DNA of 64,000 bases from Trichobilharzia szidati (taxonomy: Eukaryota > Platyhelminthes > Trematoda > Strigeidida > Schistosomatidae), in contig OX235271.1 of NCBI GenBank assembly GCA_944472155.2, positions 36,754,633 through 36,818,632 on the forward strand, in the 5' to 3' direction. Shown piece by piece: positions 32,291-42,433 of this stretch (position 1 is the stretch's first letter; every line of letters starts with the position of its first letter). The notes below the pieces were generated by a model. It did not search any database, was not told the origin of the DNA, and saw nothing but the letters and a program-made list of their open reading frames with translations. The position numbers were made by a program, and so were the translations under genes.

Positions 32291-32495
32291 ATCATATTTT
32301 AGGGTTTAAAACTTTGCATTATAACACTAAATATTTAACCTTGGAACTAGTCACCATTAAAATATTACTCAACTTTCAATAGTAATCCAACTCTTACCAA
32401 ATCATAGTGGTACATATGTAGCAATCAAACATTCAGCAATAGTGACAACTCTAGCTTTACAATTTGTGATTACAGATAACATCCCCTAGAGCGAG

Positions 32496-32802
32496 TGTGG
32501 TGAGAGCTGGCGGCTAGCCAAAGTTGGTAGACAGTAATTCACGTCAATGTTTATGTCCCCAATATTGGTGGTGAGAAAATGATGAGAACAAAGGCTTTGC
32601 GTAGGCGGACACAGTTAGCATATGAATGATCTGACACAGCCACAAAGAGATGCAAGGTTAACTCTCTGTGAGAAACAACCAATCAAAAGACTGTATTTTC
32701 TACTAACAATAATCTACAATAATGTACTTAAAAATCTATAAATATGTGTTGATTTTCCTTAATAAACGATCTGTTGCCTGGTCCTTGTCTTCTGTTGTTA
32801 CA
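32496..32802 (+). repeat. Solo LTR
   Basis: TGTGGTGAGAGCTGG ... TGTTGTTACA. Flanks CGAG/CCAG differ at one base, consistent with an aged 4-bp TSD. Contains GAACAAAGGCTTTGCG and an AATAAA-like run (TTAATAAACG) near the end. Confidence 0.8.
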
Positions 32803-33054
32803 CCAGTATTATGTGAGCATTTCACATTTGAATTGCATCACGTGAATGAAGTAGTCAATACTAATCAGTAAACAATTTAGTTCACCCTGATATCAAAAGT
32901 AATTTGAAAGTTGAACGCTATATCATAGCTACTAACATTTTTCTCGGCATTGAAACAGGCTGAATTCTTAGTAAATTGCTACTGCTGATCAACTACTAGA
33001 AAGTTATTCTATCTAATTGTATTTTTCTTTTAAAAATATTTATGAATAGAAGAC

Positions 33055-33265
33055 TGGCAAGGTATGCCGTAGGTATAGGTTCGACTCCCAACCGAGACAC
33101 TTTTAAACCTTGTCTAGTGTTTACTAACTAGCCTGTCGTAAGCTGAGGAAAGAGGCATGATTGCGTGTGAGACTAACAATCCCATCTCCCCCTGTAAGAA
33201 AACAACACTACGATAATTGAAACTTCAAAAGCTTGAAAGGCCTATATGTTCTACTCCCTAATAAG
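33055..33265 (+). repeat. SINE-A-related remnant
   Basis: B-box-like GGTTCGACTCCC, body GTAAGCTGAGGAAAGAGGC, tail AACTTCAAAAGCTTG ... TATGTTCTACT. Matches 23440-23625. Confidence 0.5.
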
Positions 33266-33287
33266 GAACACAAGTCAATTTATTGGA

Positions 33288-33425
33288 TGGATGGTTAGAG
33301 AAAAATTGACAGGAAGGGGTTTCGTGCATTGTTAGCACTTGTCAGAGTAAGGTGTATCTACATTCGTGAAGTAACAACTCAAATGTCGCTTTCTGAGATT
33401 CAAATCTGTGTCACTGTGTGCAACA
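33288..33425 (-). repeat. SINE-C copy with near-hammerhead
   Basis: Minus strand: B-box region TTTGAATCTCAG; ribozyme relic CTCTGACAAGTGC-TAACAAT-GCACGAAACCCC. Helix II is a perfect GTGC/GCAC, but G8 is A and helix III/C17 are lost. Confidence 0.55.
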
Positions 33426-34344
33426 ACAGACTACAGACAGACACGCCATGCTGACTGACAACAAGTACCAACAAGCCAACGAAACTTGGGTCAAGCAAAT
33501 CATCCTTCAAGCCTTCAAGCATGAAACAACAACAACAAGAGTCCAGAGTGCAAGGTGCATGCCACTAGTTACTCACTACCCAATCAAAGTATGCAAATCA
33601 ATTTTAACTTAATCAAATCTAGCAGAATAAAATAACTATTTCCCAGTATTTTTCGCCTTTTCTTCCGTATCGTCTTCATCAGTATCACTCATAGATGACA
33701 GCAAATAAAATAAAATGAATGTACGCATATATATATGGATAAACAATAGACGAATGAATTAATTTTATATCTATCAAAAAACACCACACAGTTGAAAGAA
33801 AAGCAAAGGAAAGTGAATCACAAACACAGATGACTATAGAGAAGCAACAGAGTCCTATTCTATCTATCTATCTATCTGTCTATCAATCTGTAGTCCACCA
33901 ACAGCATCTCGTTTGTTTTGCTGGAGACAAAATAAACTTTCCTGATACCTCATCATCATCATCATCATCATAAACATAATCAAAGTAAAACTTTGGAAAG
34001 AAAAGTTTTGAAAAAAGAAATCTTGATATGATGTTACGCAGAATAATTTACATACAATAATGATAATAATGATAATGGTGAGTAATCATAAAGAGGTTTA
34101 CACTAGGGAATTTATTAGATAACTTAGGAATAGATGTCGGTGAGGGTAAAGATGGGGAAGGGTGGTGGTGGTGGTGGAAGAGGAGAAAGAGAAGGAGGGA
34201 AAGAAATGCGAAACGAAAACGAGATATCGGCAATAAGGACAGAATCAATAGATTAGGGATATAGTTAACTTTGCGAGGAATAACGCAAATTATCTAACTT
34301 CACTTGATTATCAGGCATAAAAGTTATATAATGGGTGACTGACT
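33426..34344. other. Unassigned sequence; possible short acidic exon
   Basis: At 33645-33700 the minus strand reads DTDEDDTEEKAKNTGK then a stop, behind a T-rich tract and an AG, a possible terminal exon (weak). (TATC)n at 33857-33885, (ATC)n at 33949-33970 and a GGT/GGA-rich stretch 34160-34200. Nothing else supported. Confidence 0.25.
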
Positions 34345-35500
34345 GGTTTTAACAAAGAACTTTGCACAGATGTGCAGCATTTCAATTTGACACACACACA
34401 CTCACAAAGCGATAGAGATAATAAACAGAAATATGAGGAAAAAGGAATAGTTTTATTGTATATGACAAATCAAAAAGGGTGAATCCATTTGCACCATATC
34501 ATCAATGGTCACTAGCCATTGGTTTTAACATTCCCCAGGACCTCAACCGGGAAGTCTGCATCTCCTTACGTTAAAGATTTCATGGACTGATTCCGTGTTT
34601 TGATCTGACCACCATTAGCTCTTTTCAGACCTGATCCTCTATCAACTAATATTTCCAGTCTAGGAAGACAATGGCTAGGCATGCATGAGTAACATGCATG
34701 TCACCTAACCACCTCACTCAATCGATGTAACCTCATAACCTCGTCAAGCTGCTTTCGCTAACTTACACCATCTCTGGCGTAGGCGTGACATCCGGCTATC
34801 AACCAAGGGACGTGTATACTGCTCAGCAGATCGCCCCGTCCTTTTCTATGGCTCTGAAACATGGCCAATACGAGTTGAAGACATGAAAAGGTTGACTGTT
34901 TTTGATCATAGATGTCTACGACCTCTTTCTCACTTTAGGTCGTATAATAAGGTAAGTAATGTTGACGTTAGGCGTAGAGTGTTGGGTAAAGAGGGAAAAT
35001 CAATCGAAGAGGATATGAAGTTACATAGATTGAGATGACCAGGTCACGTGCTGCGCATGCCTAACCATCGCCCCCCTCCCCCGACGGGCATTACTAGCTG
35101 ATATAGGTGCAGGTTGGAAAAGAGTAAGTGGTGGCCAAACAAAAACATGGCCTCATCAATCCATGAAATCCTTCTTTGACAGTTAAACTGAGTCAGGTAG
35201 GGAGATGCAGACTTCCGGGTTGGCGCCCGCCCTCGGGACTCTAAGAATCAATGGCTGGAGACAATAGGTGACATGGCTCAAAATCGATGTCAATGGCTTA
35301 CGCAGATGTATTCAGTTTCTGTAATCTTTCATATTCCTTTCTACCATAACTCATTCTGTTTCACTCCTATACTTGTCAAAACTCTATTGATTCTCTTCAC
35401 TCATCTTCTTGTCTACCTTTGTGTGCTATTTGGAACGTGACAACTCGAACTGCTGCACTTCGGTGCCAAGTTCTATGTTAAATCCAGACAGACAGACCAC
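34345..35500. pseudogene. RTE-1 LINE fragments, inverted pair
   Basis: 34345-34745 is a minus 3' fragment; at about 34749 the sequence switches to a plus copy that runs to 35500. The plus copy includes HLWRRRDIRLSTKGRVY, RVEDMKRLTVFDHRCLR and the 3' UTR ending GGTGCCAAGTTCTATG. Both are interrupted by stops. Confidence 0.65.
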
Positions 35501-35504
35501 CTAA

Positions 35505-36260
35505 CATGGGACATAAAATGCAGGCACCTATGATCAAAGACAACTAGCCAGCCTTTTCATGTCTCCCACTCTCAATGACCAGGTCTCACAGCCATAAAGA
35601 AGGACGGGGAGGACTGCTGCTGTGCAGTACACACGTTCTTTGGTCGACAGTCGGATACCACATCTACGCCAGAGACGCGTAAACTCCATTTGCAAAACGA
35701 GCCTTCGGTATCCGTGCTGAAGTTTCGTCAGCAATCAACCCGTTGGAGCTGATGCGACTTCCCATTTCAGTGAAGTGGTCAATACGTTCTACCACTTCAC
35801 TCCTCATATTTAAGCTAGGAGATGGTGCAATCCAATTCCGTAGCATCATCTTACATTTAACAGAAACAAATCGCATGCCAAACATTCGAAGATTTCCGCT
35901 CCAAATGTTCCGAAGACTCTGAATTTTATCGGCGTCTTCAACTGGGAAGACTATGTCATCCGCATATTCAAAGTCAACGAGATTATTCCTTGATGGCAAT
36001 AAGTCAATCCCTCAGTCTCTGAAGTCAGTCGGGGTTTAGTTCATGGGTACATCTATGATGAAATTAAACAGAAATGGGGACAGTGTGCGGGGCCTCCTTG
36101 ACGGACACCACTAGTTTTCACTAATTCAAAGGACAACTCACCATTGGCCCTCACCTGGCTGCATGAGTTCGAGTGGAGTGCCTTAATCAGTACGATGTAT
36201 TTTCTGGGCATTCCCTTCCCAGCCAAATATCACCATAGTACCTCTCGCTTTTATTGAAAA
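35505..36260 (-). pseudogene. RTE-1 LINE RT fragment
   Basis: Minus strand frames 35999-35664 and 35734-35534 show EYADDIVFPVEDADKIQSL, FGMRFVSVKCKM, ADETSARIPKAR, LWRRCGIRLSTKERVYC and RVGDMKRLAS. Upstream to 36260 are decayed RT blocks. Frameshifted near 35700. Confidence 0.7.
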
Positions 36261-36684
36261 GCAGCCATCAATTGGAGCACACCGGGCTGGATTTCGGTGA
36301 CAAATAGTAAGCTCTTATGAAAAGCAATCTTGGATAGGCCATTTTCCTTTAAATGGTTACAAGGAGAAAAAATCTTTGCCTTTTTCTTAAAGAAAGTGTC
36401 TGTATGCGTCCAACGGACTATCGTTTAAGGTCAGGTGGGGACCTGAAGTTTGAGGTAGGTTTAGGTTAGGCTTAGGTCAAACTTACATCGATCAATTAAT
36501 TTATTTGGATTTAGTTTAAGCCACTTTTCCAAATGAGGTAATTTCCTCTCCTCAATCCCTTAGAAGCTTTCATCTATCACAATAATAAACCCGATTTGTT
36601 CCCTAACTTTACTGTTACCTCTAAGAACTACAAAATCATTCGCATGGGATAAGTCATCATTTTATTTGGGGCAATTTTCTTCCA
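36261..36684. other. Unassigned; degenerate telomere-like run
   Basis: No gene. 36452-36476 reads GGTAGGTTTAGGTTAGGC, a short TTAGG-like run; too degenerate to call interstitial telomere. Confidence 0.3.
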
Positions 36685-36935
36685 TCCCACTTCGATGTTT
36701 CAAACGAAGGGTACTAGGTTCGAGTTTTATTGGGAACACTATCAATCACTGTGGATTGCAGGTACAGTCAGATGACGAGTCTGAAACAGGAAGAAAGACA
36801 CATGCTGGATTCAGTGGCTAGTCATCATCCACCAAACAACACCACCAGACATCGTCGGAGGTCTGTACTAGAAGTCAACATGTCAGTAGAAATCGAACAT
36901 TTCAGTCGGATCAATCAACGGGAAAAATAAAATTA
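36685..36935 (+). repeat. Sm-alpha-like hammerhead SINE
   Basis: B-box region AGGTTCGAGTTTTATTGGG, spacer, ribozyme relic (ATGACGAGTCTGAAACAGG, A at position 3), CTGGATTCAG, and complete tail (CATCGTCGGAGGTCTG ... CAACGGGAAAAATAAA). Confidence 0.65.
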
Positions 36936-37159
36936 ATTGAACGCAATAGTCAGATATGTTTAGCTTCATTGTATGTCAATTATTTGATGTCCTTTGAGCT
37001 TGGGTAATTTAATTATGAAGCTTTCATCACTGTACCCTAATAAATTACAAATCACCTCTATTATTTCAAAGTTTTATAATATTTTGAATGAAATTCATTT
37101 TGAAACTCCATTCACCAAAAATTATATACGTATATAGCTTGTCAACTGTTTTTACGAGT

Positions 37160-37690
37160 TGATCACGGACTGATATCATGGTATACGAGCTTGCCTTGTA
37201 ACTGGAAGGTCCTGGGTTCGAATCCCAGTGGGTGCGTACTGCCGATGATTCCCAAACTAGGATGAAACAGCAGTTGTCCAGTACTTCCTGGTATTCAATG
37301 GTTCTCTAACTGATATCAGTCCGTGATCAACTCGTAAAACATAACTAATCCTTACAAACCAAAGTATAGAAAACTGTTTTTAGCCCTTCTATTCATTCAA
37401 CATTCACCAGTGGGATAGACAAAGTCCAAGGTGACAGTAGATTCCCGGCTATGACACTGGCTGGCGGTGGTGTTATACGAAGAATTCAAAAAAGCCAGAA
37501 TTCATAAACCTTTGTGTGCATACATAGTGACTGAACGGAAATATAGTGCCAGCCTCGTAACCTGAAGGTTATGAGTTAAATACTATGGTAAAGTCATGCA
37601 TGCGTACCGCTGAAGAGTCTTAAACTAGAATGAAAAAGTTATTCACAATGTTCCTTAGTTGTCACCGGTTCTCTAATTGATGTAGGTTTG
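37160..37690 (+). repeat. Two SINE-B copies in the same orientation
   Basis: First 37160-37375: CTTGTAACTGGAAGG, B box GGGTTCGAATCCC, module GTACTGCCGATGATTCCC ... GGATGAAACAGCAGTTGTC, helix I GTACTG/CAGTAC. Second 37410-37690: older, core CTGAAGA at about 37611. Confidence 0.65.
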
Positions 37691-38204
37691 TAGGGAAGCA
37701 TACATACATATATATATATTTTTCAAGCCAATCAAATCACCACAACCTCAGAACCTGAAAATTACTATTATTATTTCTTTAGGTTCCGAGTGGAAAATGG
37801 GGCGGCTTCTCAACAGCACACCTCCACTTTATGCAGCTCTCTGAAGTCCTCTTCATTTGGCCCCAAGATTAACCATAAGCTCTCATCTCCACCTCATACG
37901 ACCTCCTCTCTATATCACTCGCCGTTCCCTACTCGAATTTCACTCGAGCAACGGCCTGGTACGCAATGCTACTACTTAACGGACTCCTCAACGTATGTTC
38001 CATTCATCTCCATTTCCTTCTGCATACTTGTAAAACGATGGATTCTTAGCTAGTTTGTTACCAATCCTTTTTGGTCAGTCATCTGATTTTCAGCATGGAA
38101 CCCACAAAGACAGCTGTTGATAAAAATCTGAAGCATATATTCGAAATGCTTTTCATGACGCAAAAAGTTTCTGAAGCAGACAGAAGCACCATGATGGCAA
38201 GCTA

Positions 38205-38525
38205 CGTAGAATGGTGGCCACATTGCAAATACCTGACTGATAGAATTCAGTCTGCACCAAAGAAGGACTAGATACGTCACACTAGTTACTAGTGTCCAAT
38301 GAAAATACCCACTACAGTCCTACAGGAGGTCAGTCGCAAGCCTGAATAGCTCAGTGGTAACGTCTCTGACTGCAGGCGGCACTGGGTGACGCCGGGTCTG
38401 AATCTCAGAAGGGACATGAGTTCCTCCAAGATTGCAGATACGCCTTGCTGATGAGTGCCAACTAGCATGAAACCCAGGTCCAAGGCTTCCTGTGGCCGAT
38501 TGCCTCCAACTGTCTAATATCAGAA
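38205..38525 (+). repeat. SINE-C, best copy with intact hammerhead
   Basis: Leader AATGGTGGCCACATTGC and GAATTCAGTCTGCACC, then tRNA-like segment with A box TAGCTCAGTGGTAACG and B-box-like GGTCTGAATCTC, then hammerhead 38442-38486, then TTCCTGTGGCCGATTGCCTC. Other members: 3893, 32140, 33288, 41605, 57660. Not a family I can name. Confidence 0.7.
38442..38486 (+). ncRNA. Hammerhead ribozyme with complete catalytic core
   Basis: Helix I GCCTTG (38442-38447) pairs perfectly with CAAGGC (38481-38486). Core CTGATGA at 38448-38454. Helix II GTGC (38455-38458) / GCAT (38465-38468) around loop CAACTA, with a G-U closing pair. GAA at 38469-38471. Minimal helix III AC-CCAG-GT (38472-38479). Cleavage-site C17 at 38480. 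All residues known to be invariant in hammerheads are present. The G-U at the core side of helix II may lower activity. Confidence 0.75.
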
Positions 38526-38754
38526 GCACTAACTACCTGACACTCGTGTTAGCAGACCGAATATTGTTCTTCATGCTGAGTGTATCAGATTTCCATACTG
38601 ATTTCAGGCTGATGAAAGTGTCTATCTTGCCTTTTCTATTCTGGTGGTTTTGACATACTCATCCGGTTGGTTGCCTGTAGTTGAAAGGATGCTTCTTAGG
38701 TAAGTGAAAGAAGTGATCTCTTCCAAATTTATCCCTTTTATAATAGTGATTTGT

Positions 38755-39145
38755 GCCAATATTCGAAAATAGAAATAGTTAATTTAGTTAAGGGGAAGTT
38801 AAGCGATCACAATAGAACAAAGAAGTACTTTTTGTTGACCACACACAAGTGTATATAACATAGCAGATAATTCTAAAAATATTTTATCATGACATAATTA
38901 TTCAATAATTTGTTTTAAGTTCTCTTATATTAAGTCATCCAAGCAGTTAAATAGCTTATTAATAGACAAAATTAATACTGAATATTACAGTTATGGAACA
39001 GTAATAAGTAAAAATAATAGAGATGATTACACCGAATACAACTTAATCTATGCATTTACTTTTTTCACTACAATTTTTTGAAAATATTTACTTCTGTACA
39101 AAATTTAATTTCAATTTAATTTAAGTGCTGGGCTGCGCGGATGTG
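38755..39145. other. Unassigned AT-rich sequence
   Basis: No reading frame or repeat match. Confidence 0.45.
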
Positions 39146-39149
39146 ATTG

Positions 39150-39435
39150 GCTACAGCATTTCATCAGATGTTTCGTCAGCCTAGTTTGGGACTCTTCGTC
39201 AATACGCATCCACTACAGGGGGATTCGAACCCAGGATGCAATATATCGTGAATTGGCAGAAGCTGGAATTCATGGGATAGCCAATGGATCGGATTCCACA
39301 GGCTTAATGGTCTATCAGCTCAACTTGCAACCAGAAGGTCCTGAGTTCGAACACCGGTGGGTCTGTACTGGTGAAGAGTCCCAAACTCCGGATGAAACAG
39401 CTGTCCAGTACTCCTAGGTCTTCCAATATTTCTCT
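39150..39435. repeat. SINE-B inverted pair
   Basis: Minus fragment 39150-39240 (core ACGAAGA, inverted B box) joined to a plus copy 39240-39435 that starts in the leader (CGTGAATTGGCAGAAGC) and has module GTACTGGTGAAGAGTCCC ... GATGAAACAGCTGTC, CAGTAC. Confidence 0.65.
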
Positions 39436-39454
39436 AACCTAATTCAATTAATTT

Positions 39455-39675
39455 CACTCCTTTGCTTTTCGAGTGGAACCTAAGGCTTCAAACTTGAGCT
39501 TTAGAGTTTCAGTAGCAGTGGTATTTTTTTACGGAGTGGGTGAGTGCTAGCCTCACGTCCAACCTTCCCTCTTTGTCGGCTGGGGGGCGGAAAAGGTGTG
39601 CACCGGCCAGAAATTGAACACCGGACCATGGGTGCATAGTTAGCAAGCATTTTACCGCTGAACCACTAAAGCAAA
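39455..39675 (-). repeat. Diverged SINE-A copy
   Basis: Inverted tail TTTTCGAGTGGAACCTAAGG, body GTGCTAGCCTCACGTCC, B box GAAATTGAACACCGG, palindrome ACCATGGGTGCATAG. Confidence 0.6.
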
Positions 39676-39718
39676 ATAGTATTTTATGATTGTACATCAG
39701 CTAACTAACTGGACACCG

Positions 39719-39970
39719 AATCGTTTTTGTTTGATCTATAATCTAACTGAATTCAACAGGTTAAAGTTTGTAATATGGTCGTTTAAAGCTAGAAGAATTT
39801 CACATATCTGCTGCACTTTTGAAGAATTCGCAGAAAAAAACTCTGATTCTAACAATTCTATAAGATCTAGTCCACTTGGAACAATTGATACCTTATGGAA
39901 CAATCTTCCAGATAGAGACGTTGAAGTAACACCACAGCAACGCGATTGTATGGAGAGATGGATTGAATGA
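39719..39970 (+). CDS. Probable terminal coding exon of a host gene
   Basis: Open to TGA at 39968-39970. An acceptor-like TTCAACAG lies at 39713-39720, preceded by a possible branch site (CTAAC). The peptide reads LKFVIWSFKARRISHICC, TFEEFAEKNSDSNNS, then LGTIDTLWNNLPDRDVEV and ends QQRDCMERWIE. Composition is that of a soluble protein end, not of any retroelement here. The 3' side contains AATAAA-type signals near 40274 and 40334. Frame and start of the exon are uncertain; an alternative acceptor lies at CGTTTAAAGCTAG (~39795). It is opposite in strand to the exon at 13842, so a different gene. Confidence 0.5.
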   Translation, partial: NRFCLIYNLTEFNRLKFVIWSFKARRISHICCTFEEFAEKNSDSNNSIRSSPLGTIDTLWNNLPDRDVEVTPQQRDCMERWIE

Positions 39971-40439
39971 ACAATGCATGTGAAACAACATAGAAAACAT
40001 GAAAGGAAGACAAAGCAGCAGCACAGTAACCAAAGCTACGTGAAAACTGTGATTCTAATATATGGTTGACGTATTTTGTCTATATATCTACGTATCGAGT
40101 TTCCAAGATGGAATTCCGTTACCATAATGTCGTGTCTTTTGGCGTCACACAAGAATCTATGCGTAAATATTGAATTAAATTACGAGTAAGTACTTCCACT
40201 CAAATAATAACAATAATTGTCAGTTAATTCGAATTATGAATATAGTATCAAGATAGCTCTTTCCTGATAGACGAATAAATACTTGATGAAACTACGCTTT
40301 GATTAAAGACAGTCAATAGAGCTTAAAGTGAAATAAAATTATTGAGCAGAATAAGGGACGACTAAAAAAAAATCCCATACTAAAGCTAGTGGATATATAT
40401 ATATATATGCATTGGTAATTAAACAGACAAGCACTGCTA
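39971..40439. other. Possible 3' UTR, then unassigned
   Basis: If the exon above is real, this contains its 3' UTR with AATAAA at ~40274 and 40334. (TA)n at 40391-40408. No gene seen. Confidence 0.35.
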
Positions 40440-40800
40440 AGGAGTTTTCAAGTGTTAGTGTGCAGGGATTTGATTGATTTCAAGTTTGATCAGAAATTGA
40501 TATCAGTTGGAGAATGATTGGAAAACATGCAGGGAGTACTGGACAGTTGTTTCGTCCCCTCTTGAGACTCTTCATCAAAATCCATCCACCGGGGTTCAAA
40601 CCCACAACTTTCCGACTACAGAGTTAGCTCGTAGACCATTCAGCCATTGAGGTGAAATCCAATCATGCGCCCGAATCCCAACTCCTGCCAGTTCATGATG
40701 TATAGAAGTGACCGCCACCCAGCGTCGTCAGTGAGTAACTGTTCGCTTACCTGACTTGGTGGACCCGGTTGGTTATGACTTCTCATCTTCCACATTAGGA
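40440..40800 (-). repeat. SINE-B copy, full length, single
   Basis: Tail through leader: inverted tail (AAGTGTTAGTGTGCAGGG), module with inverted TTTCGTCCCCTC, B box CGGGGTTCAAACCC, leader with CAACTCCTGCCAGTTCATG. Position 3 is A. No inverted partner detected. Confidence 0.7.
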
Positions 40801-40929
40801 AGTGAAGACAATCTGTATCACTCAATCTCTACCTTTAAACTCTGTTAATTCATGTATTCTGCCTTTTATTCTTTATTGCTCCTCTCCGCTCAGATTAATT
40901 AATCTCTCCTAGGGTACTTAAGAAACACT

Positions 40930-41350
40930 TTGTTATACTGTGAGGGGCACTAAAAGACGTCAGTAGGGCGAGTAGGGTGTCGCTAAACCAACTTCTTAAT
41001 ACTACTTTAGATAGACACATGGACTCATGCAAGAAACTAGCAAATTTGACCTTGTTAGAATTTAAGCATCTTCTCTATACACAACTCTCCCCTAGTATCT
41101 CAACAGGTAAAACTAGAAGTAACTGGAGAAGACTATGTGATCGGACGGCTAACTATAGAGACTCTAAAATAACTTATTTAGCAGGCACACATTTTATATG
41201 ATGAGGAGAGAGTGTAAGACATATAGCACTACCAACTTACTGCGTAACACTAAGTAAATGGCCCTCTTTTATTCATTATTATATTATTGTTAATATTTTC
41301 ACTTAATTTAATTGTATATTTATATTTATATTGAACAATGTCATCTATGT
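40930..41350 (+). pseudogene. CR1-like LINE 3' fragment
   Basis: 74-codon frame from 40977 gives HMDSCKKLANLTLLEFKHL, then LYTQLSPSISTGKTRSNWRR and TANYRDSKITYLAG. Parallels the ends of the copies at 2986 and 47092. 3' UTR follows with GGAGAGAGTGTAAGAC. Confidence 0.65.
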
Positions 41351-41604
41351 GAATGCCCTGTTTGAATTATTACCACTGTAGTAAGATAATTAAATGCAAT
41401 ACTGTACTACTACATGCTAAAAATTTCATATTTGCATCGGGAAAAATATTGTTTGTAACAAAGGAATTATTATTATCATTTTTGTCACAATAGTGACTGA
41501 CAGATAACAGCCAATAACTAGAATTTTGCATAAATGCATTGCCTCTCATACTATGGCCCCTTTTTGAATTTTCGAATTATGTATTAAGTCTTAGAATTGA
41601 TGTA

Positions 41605-41765
41605 AAATGGTTGGAGGCAATCGTCTGGAAGTTGTGACCTTGGCTTTTGTGCTTGTTGGCACTTGTCAACAGGGTGTATTTCGAACCTTCACGGAACTGA
41701 TGTCACCTCGGTGATGAAACACACACACACGCAACACAATGTTGTAGTCAGAGACATTATGACTG
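41605..41765 (-). repeat. SINE-C copy
   Basis: Minus strand: hammerhead relic GTTGACAAGTGCCAACAAGC then ACAAAAGCCAAGGTCAC (G12 to A), preceded by a B-box region. CA-repeat at 41722-41732. Core dead. Confidence 0.5.
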
Positions 41766-42430
41766 AGGTATTCTAACCAAGATAGAGAGAGCCCTTGTAG
41801 GACTGTAATGAGGATATTGATCAGTCACTAGAATGTAGTCAGTGTATTGTGATTGTCTACAAAAGTAATAAATAAAGAATTGAAGAAATACGTCTTTCAA
41901 ACGAGCTAAATTTCACTCGTATAACACATCAGCGAGGTAAACAGACGTGTGTGTGAAACAAAAATGAATTCCAATGTATTAATCATTTCAAAACTGTCTC
42001 CTGATCACCAATCAACTCTGGATTTGTTATATATAACTATCCTATATAATTTGAACCTACTGAAGGTGAATAATGCTCAGGTTATTTGTCAAAAATCATT
42101 TATGATACTGACAAGATTATAAAATCACATAATTGTGATAGGTAAAATTTAATTATTTTTTTTAACAGACTACAATTAATAAACGAATTTTTTTTAAATG
42201 AGAAAGATTTTTTTGTTAAAATCTATTGTATTGAAGGAAGAAAGAGATTGTATTTTGCTAAAAAGCTTCACTGAATACAAACACTACCGGCATCTCGTTG
42301 TAATGATTTCTTCTTTTGCTTCACTGCTTCGATTACATAATCAAGTAAAAAAAGAAAATTTTCTACTCTGCACTTATCTTATGAAGTCATACTACTCCTA
42401 CACCTACTAATAAATCTACCTCCCTCCACC
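41766..42430. other. Unassigned sequence
   Basis: AT-rich. A 70-codon plus frame at 42198-42410 is in A/T-rich low-complexity DNA and is not supported. Confidence 0.4.
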
Positions 42431-42433
42431 TAC

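Larger units (their letters stand above)
37765..38750 (-). pseudogene. RTE-2 LINE 3' region split by SINE-C
   Basis: Inverted tail (TAGGTTCCGAGTGGAAAATGG), C/T-rich stretch and coding relics to about 38195, resuming at about 38530 (TTCTTCATGCTGAGTG, GATTTCAGGCTGATG), which parallels 19940-20010. The interrupting SINE-C is therefore younger. Confidence 0.65.

Noticed and set aside
33645..33700. CTGATGAAGACGATACGG ... GCGAAAAATACTGG on the minus strand as a hammerhead
   Set aside because: No complementary helix II or helix I strands; the same bases read better as acidic coding sequence.
34048..34248. Minus-strand His/Ser/Leu-rich frame
   Set aside because: Generated by a GGT/GGA-rich microsatellite stretch.
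36452..36476. Interstitial telomeric repeat
   Set aside because: Only about four irregular TTAGG-like units, no perfect TTAGGG run.
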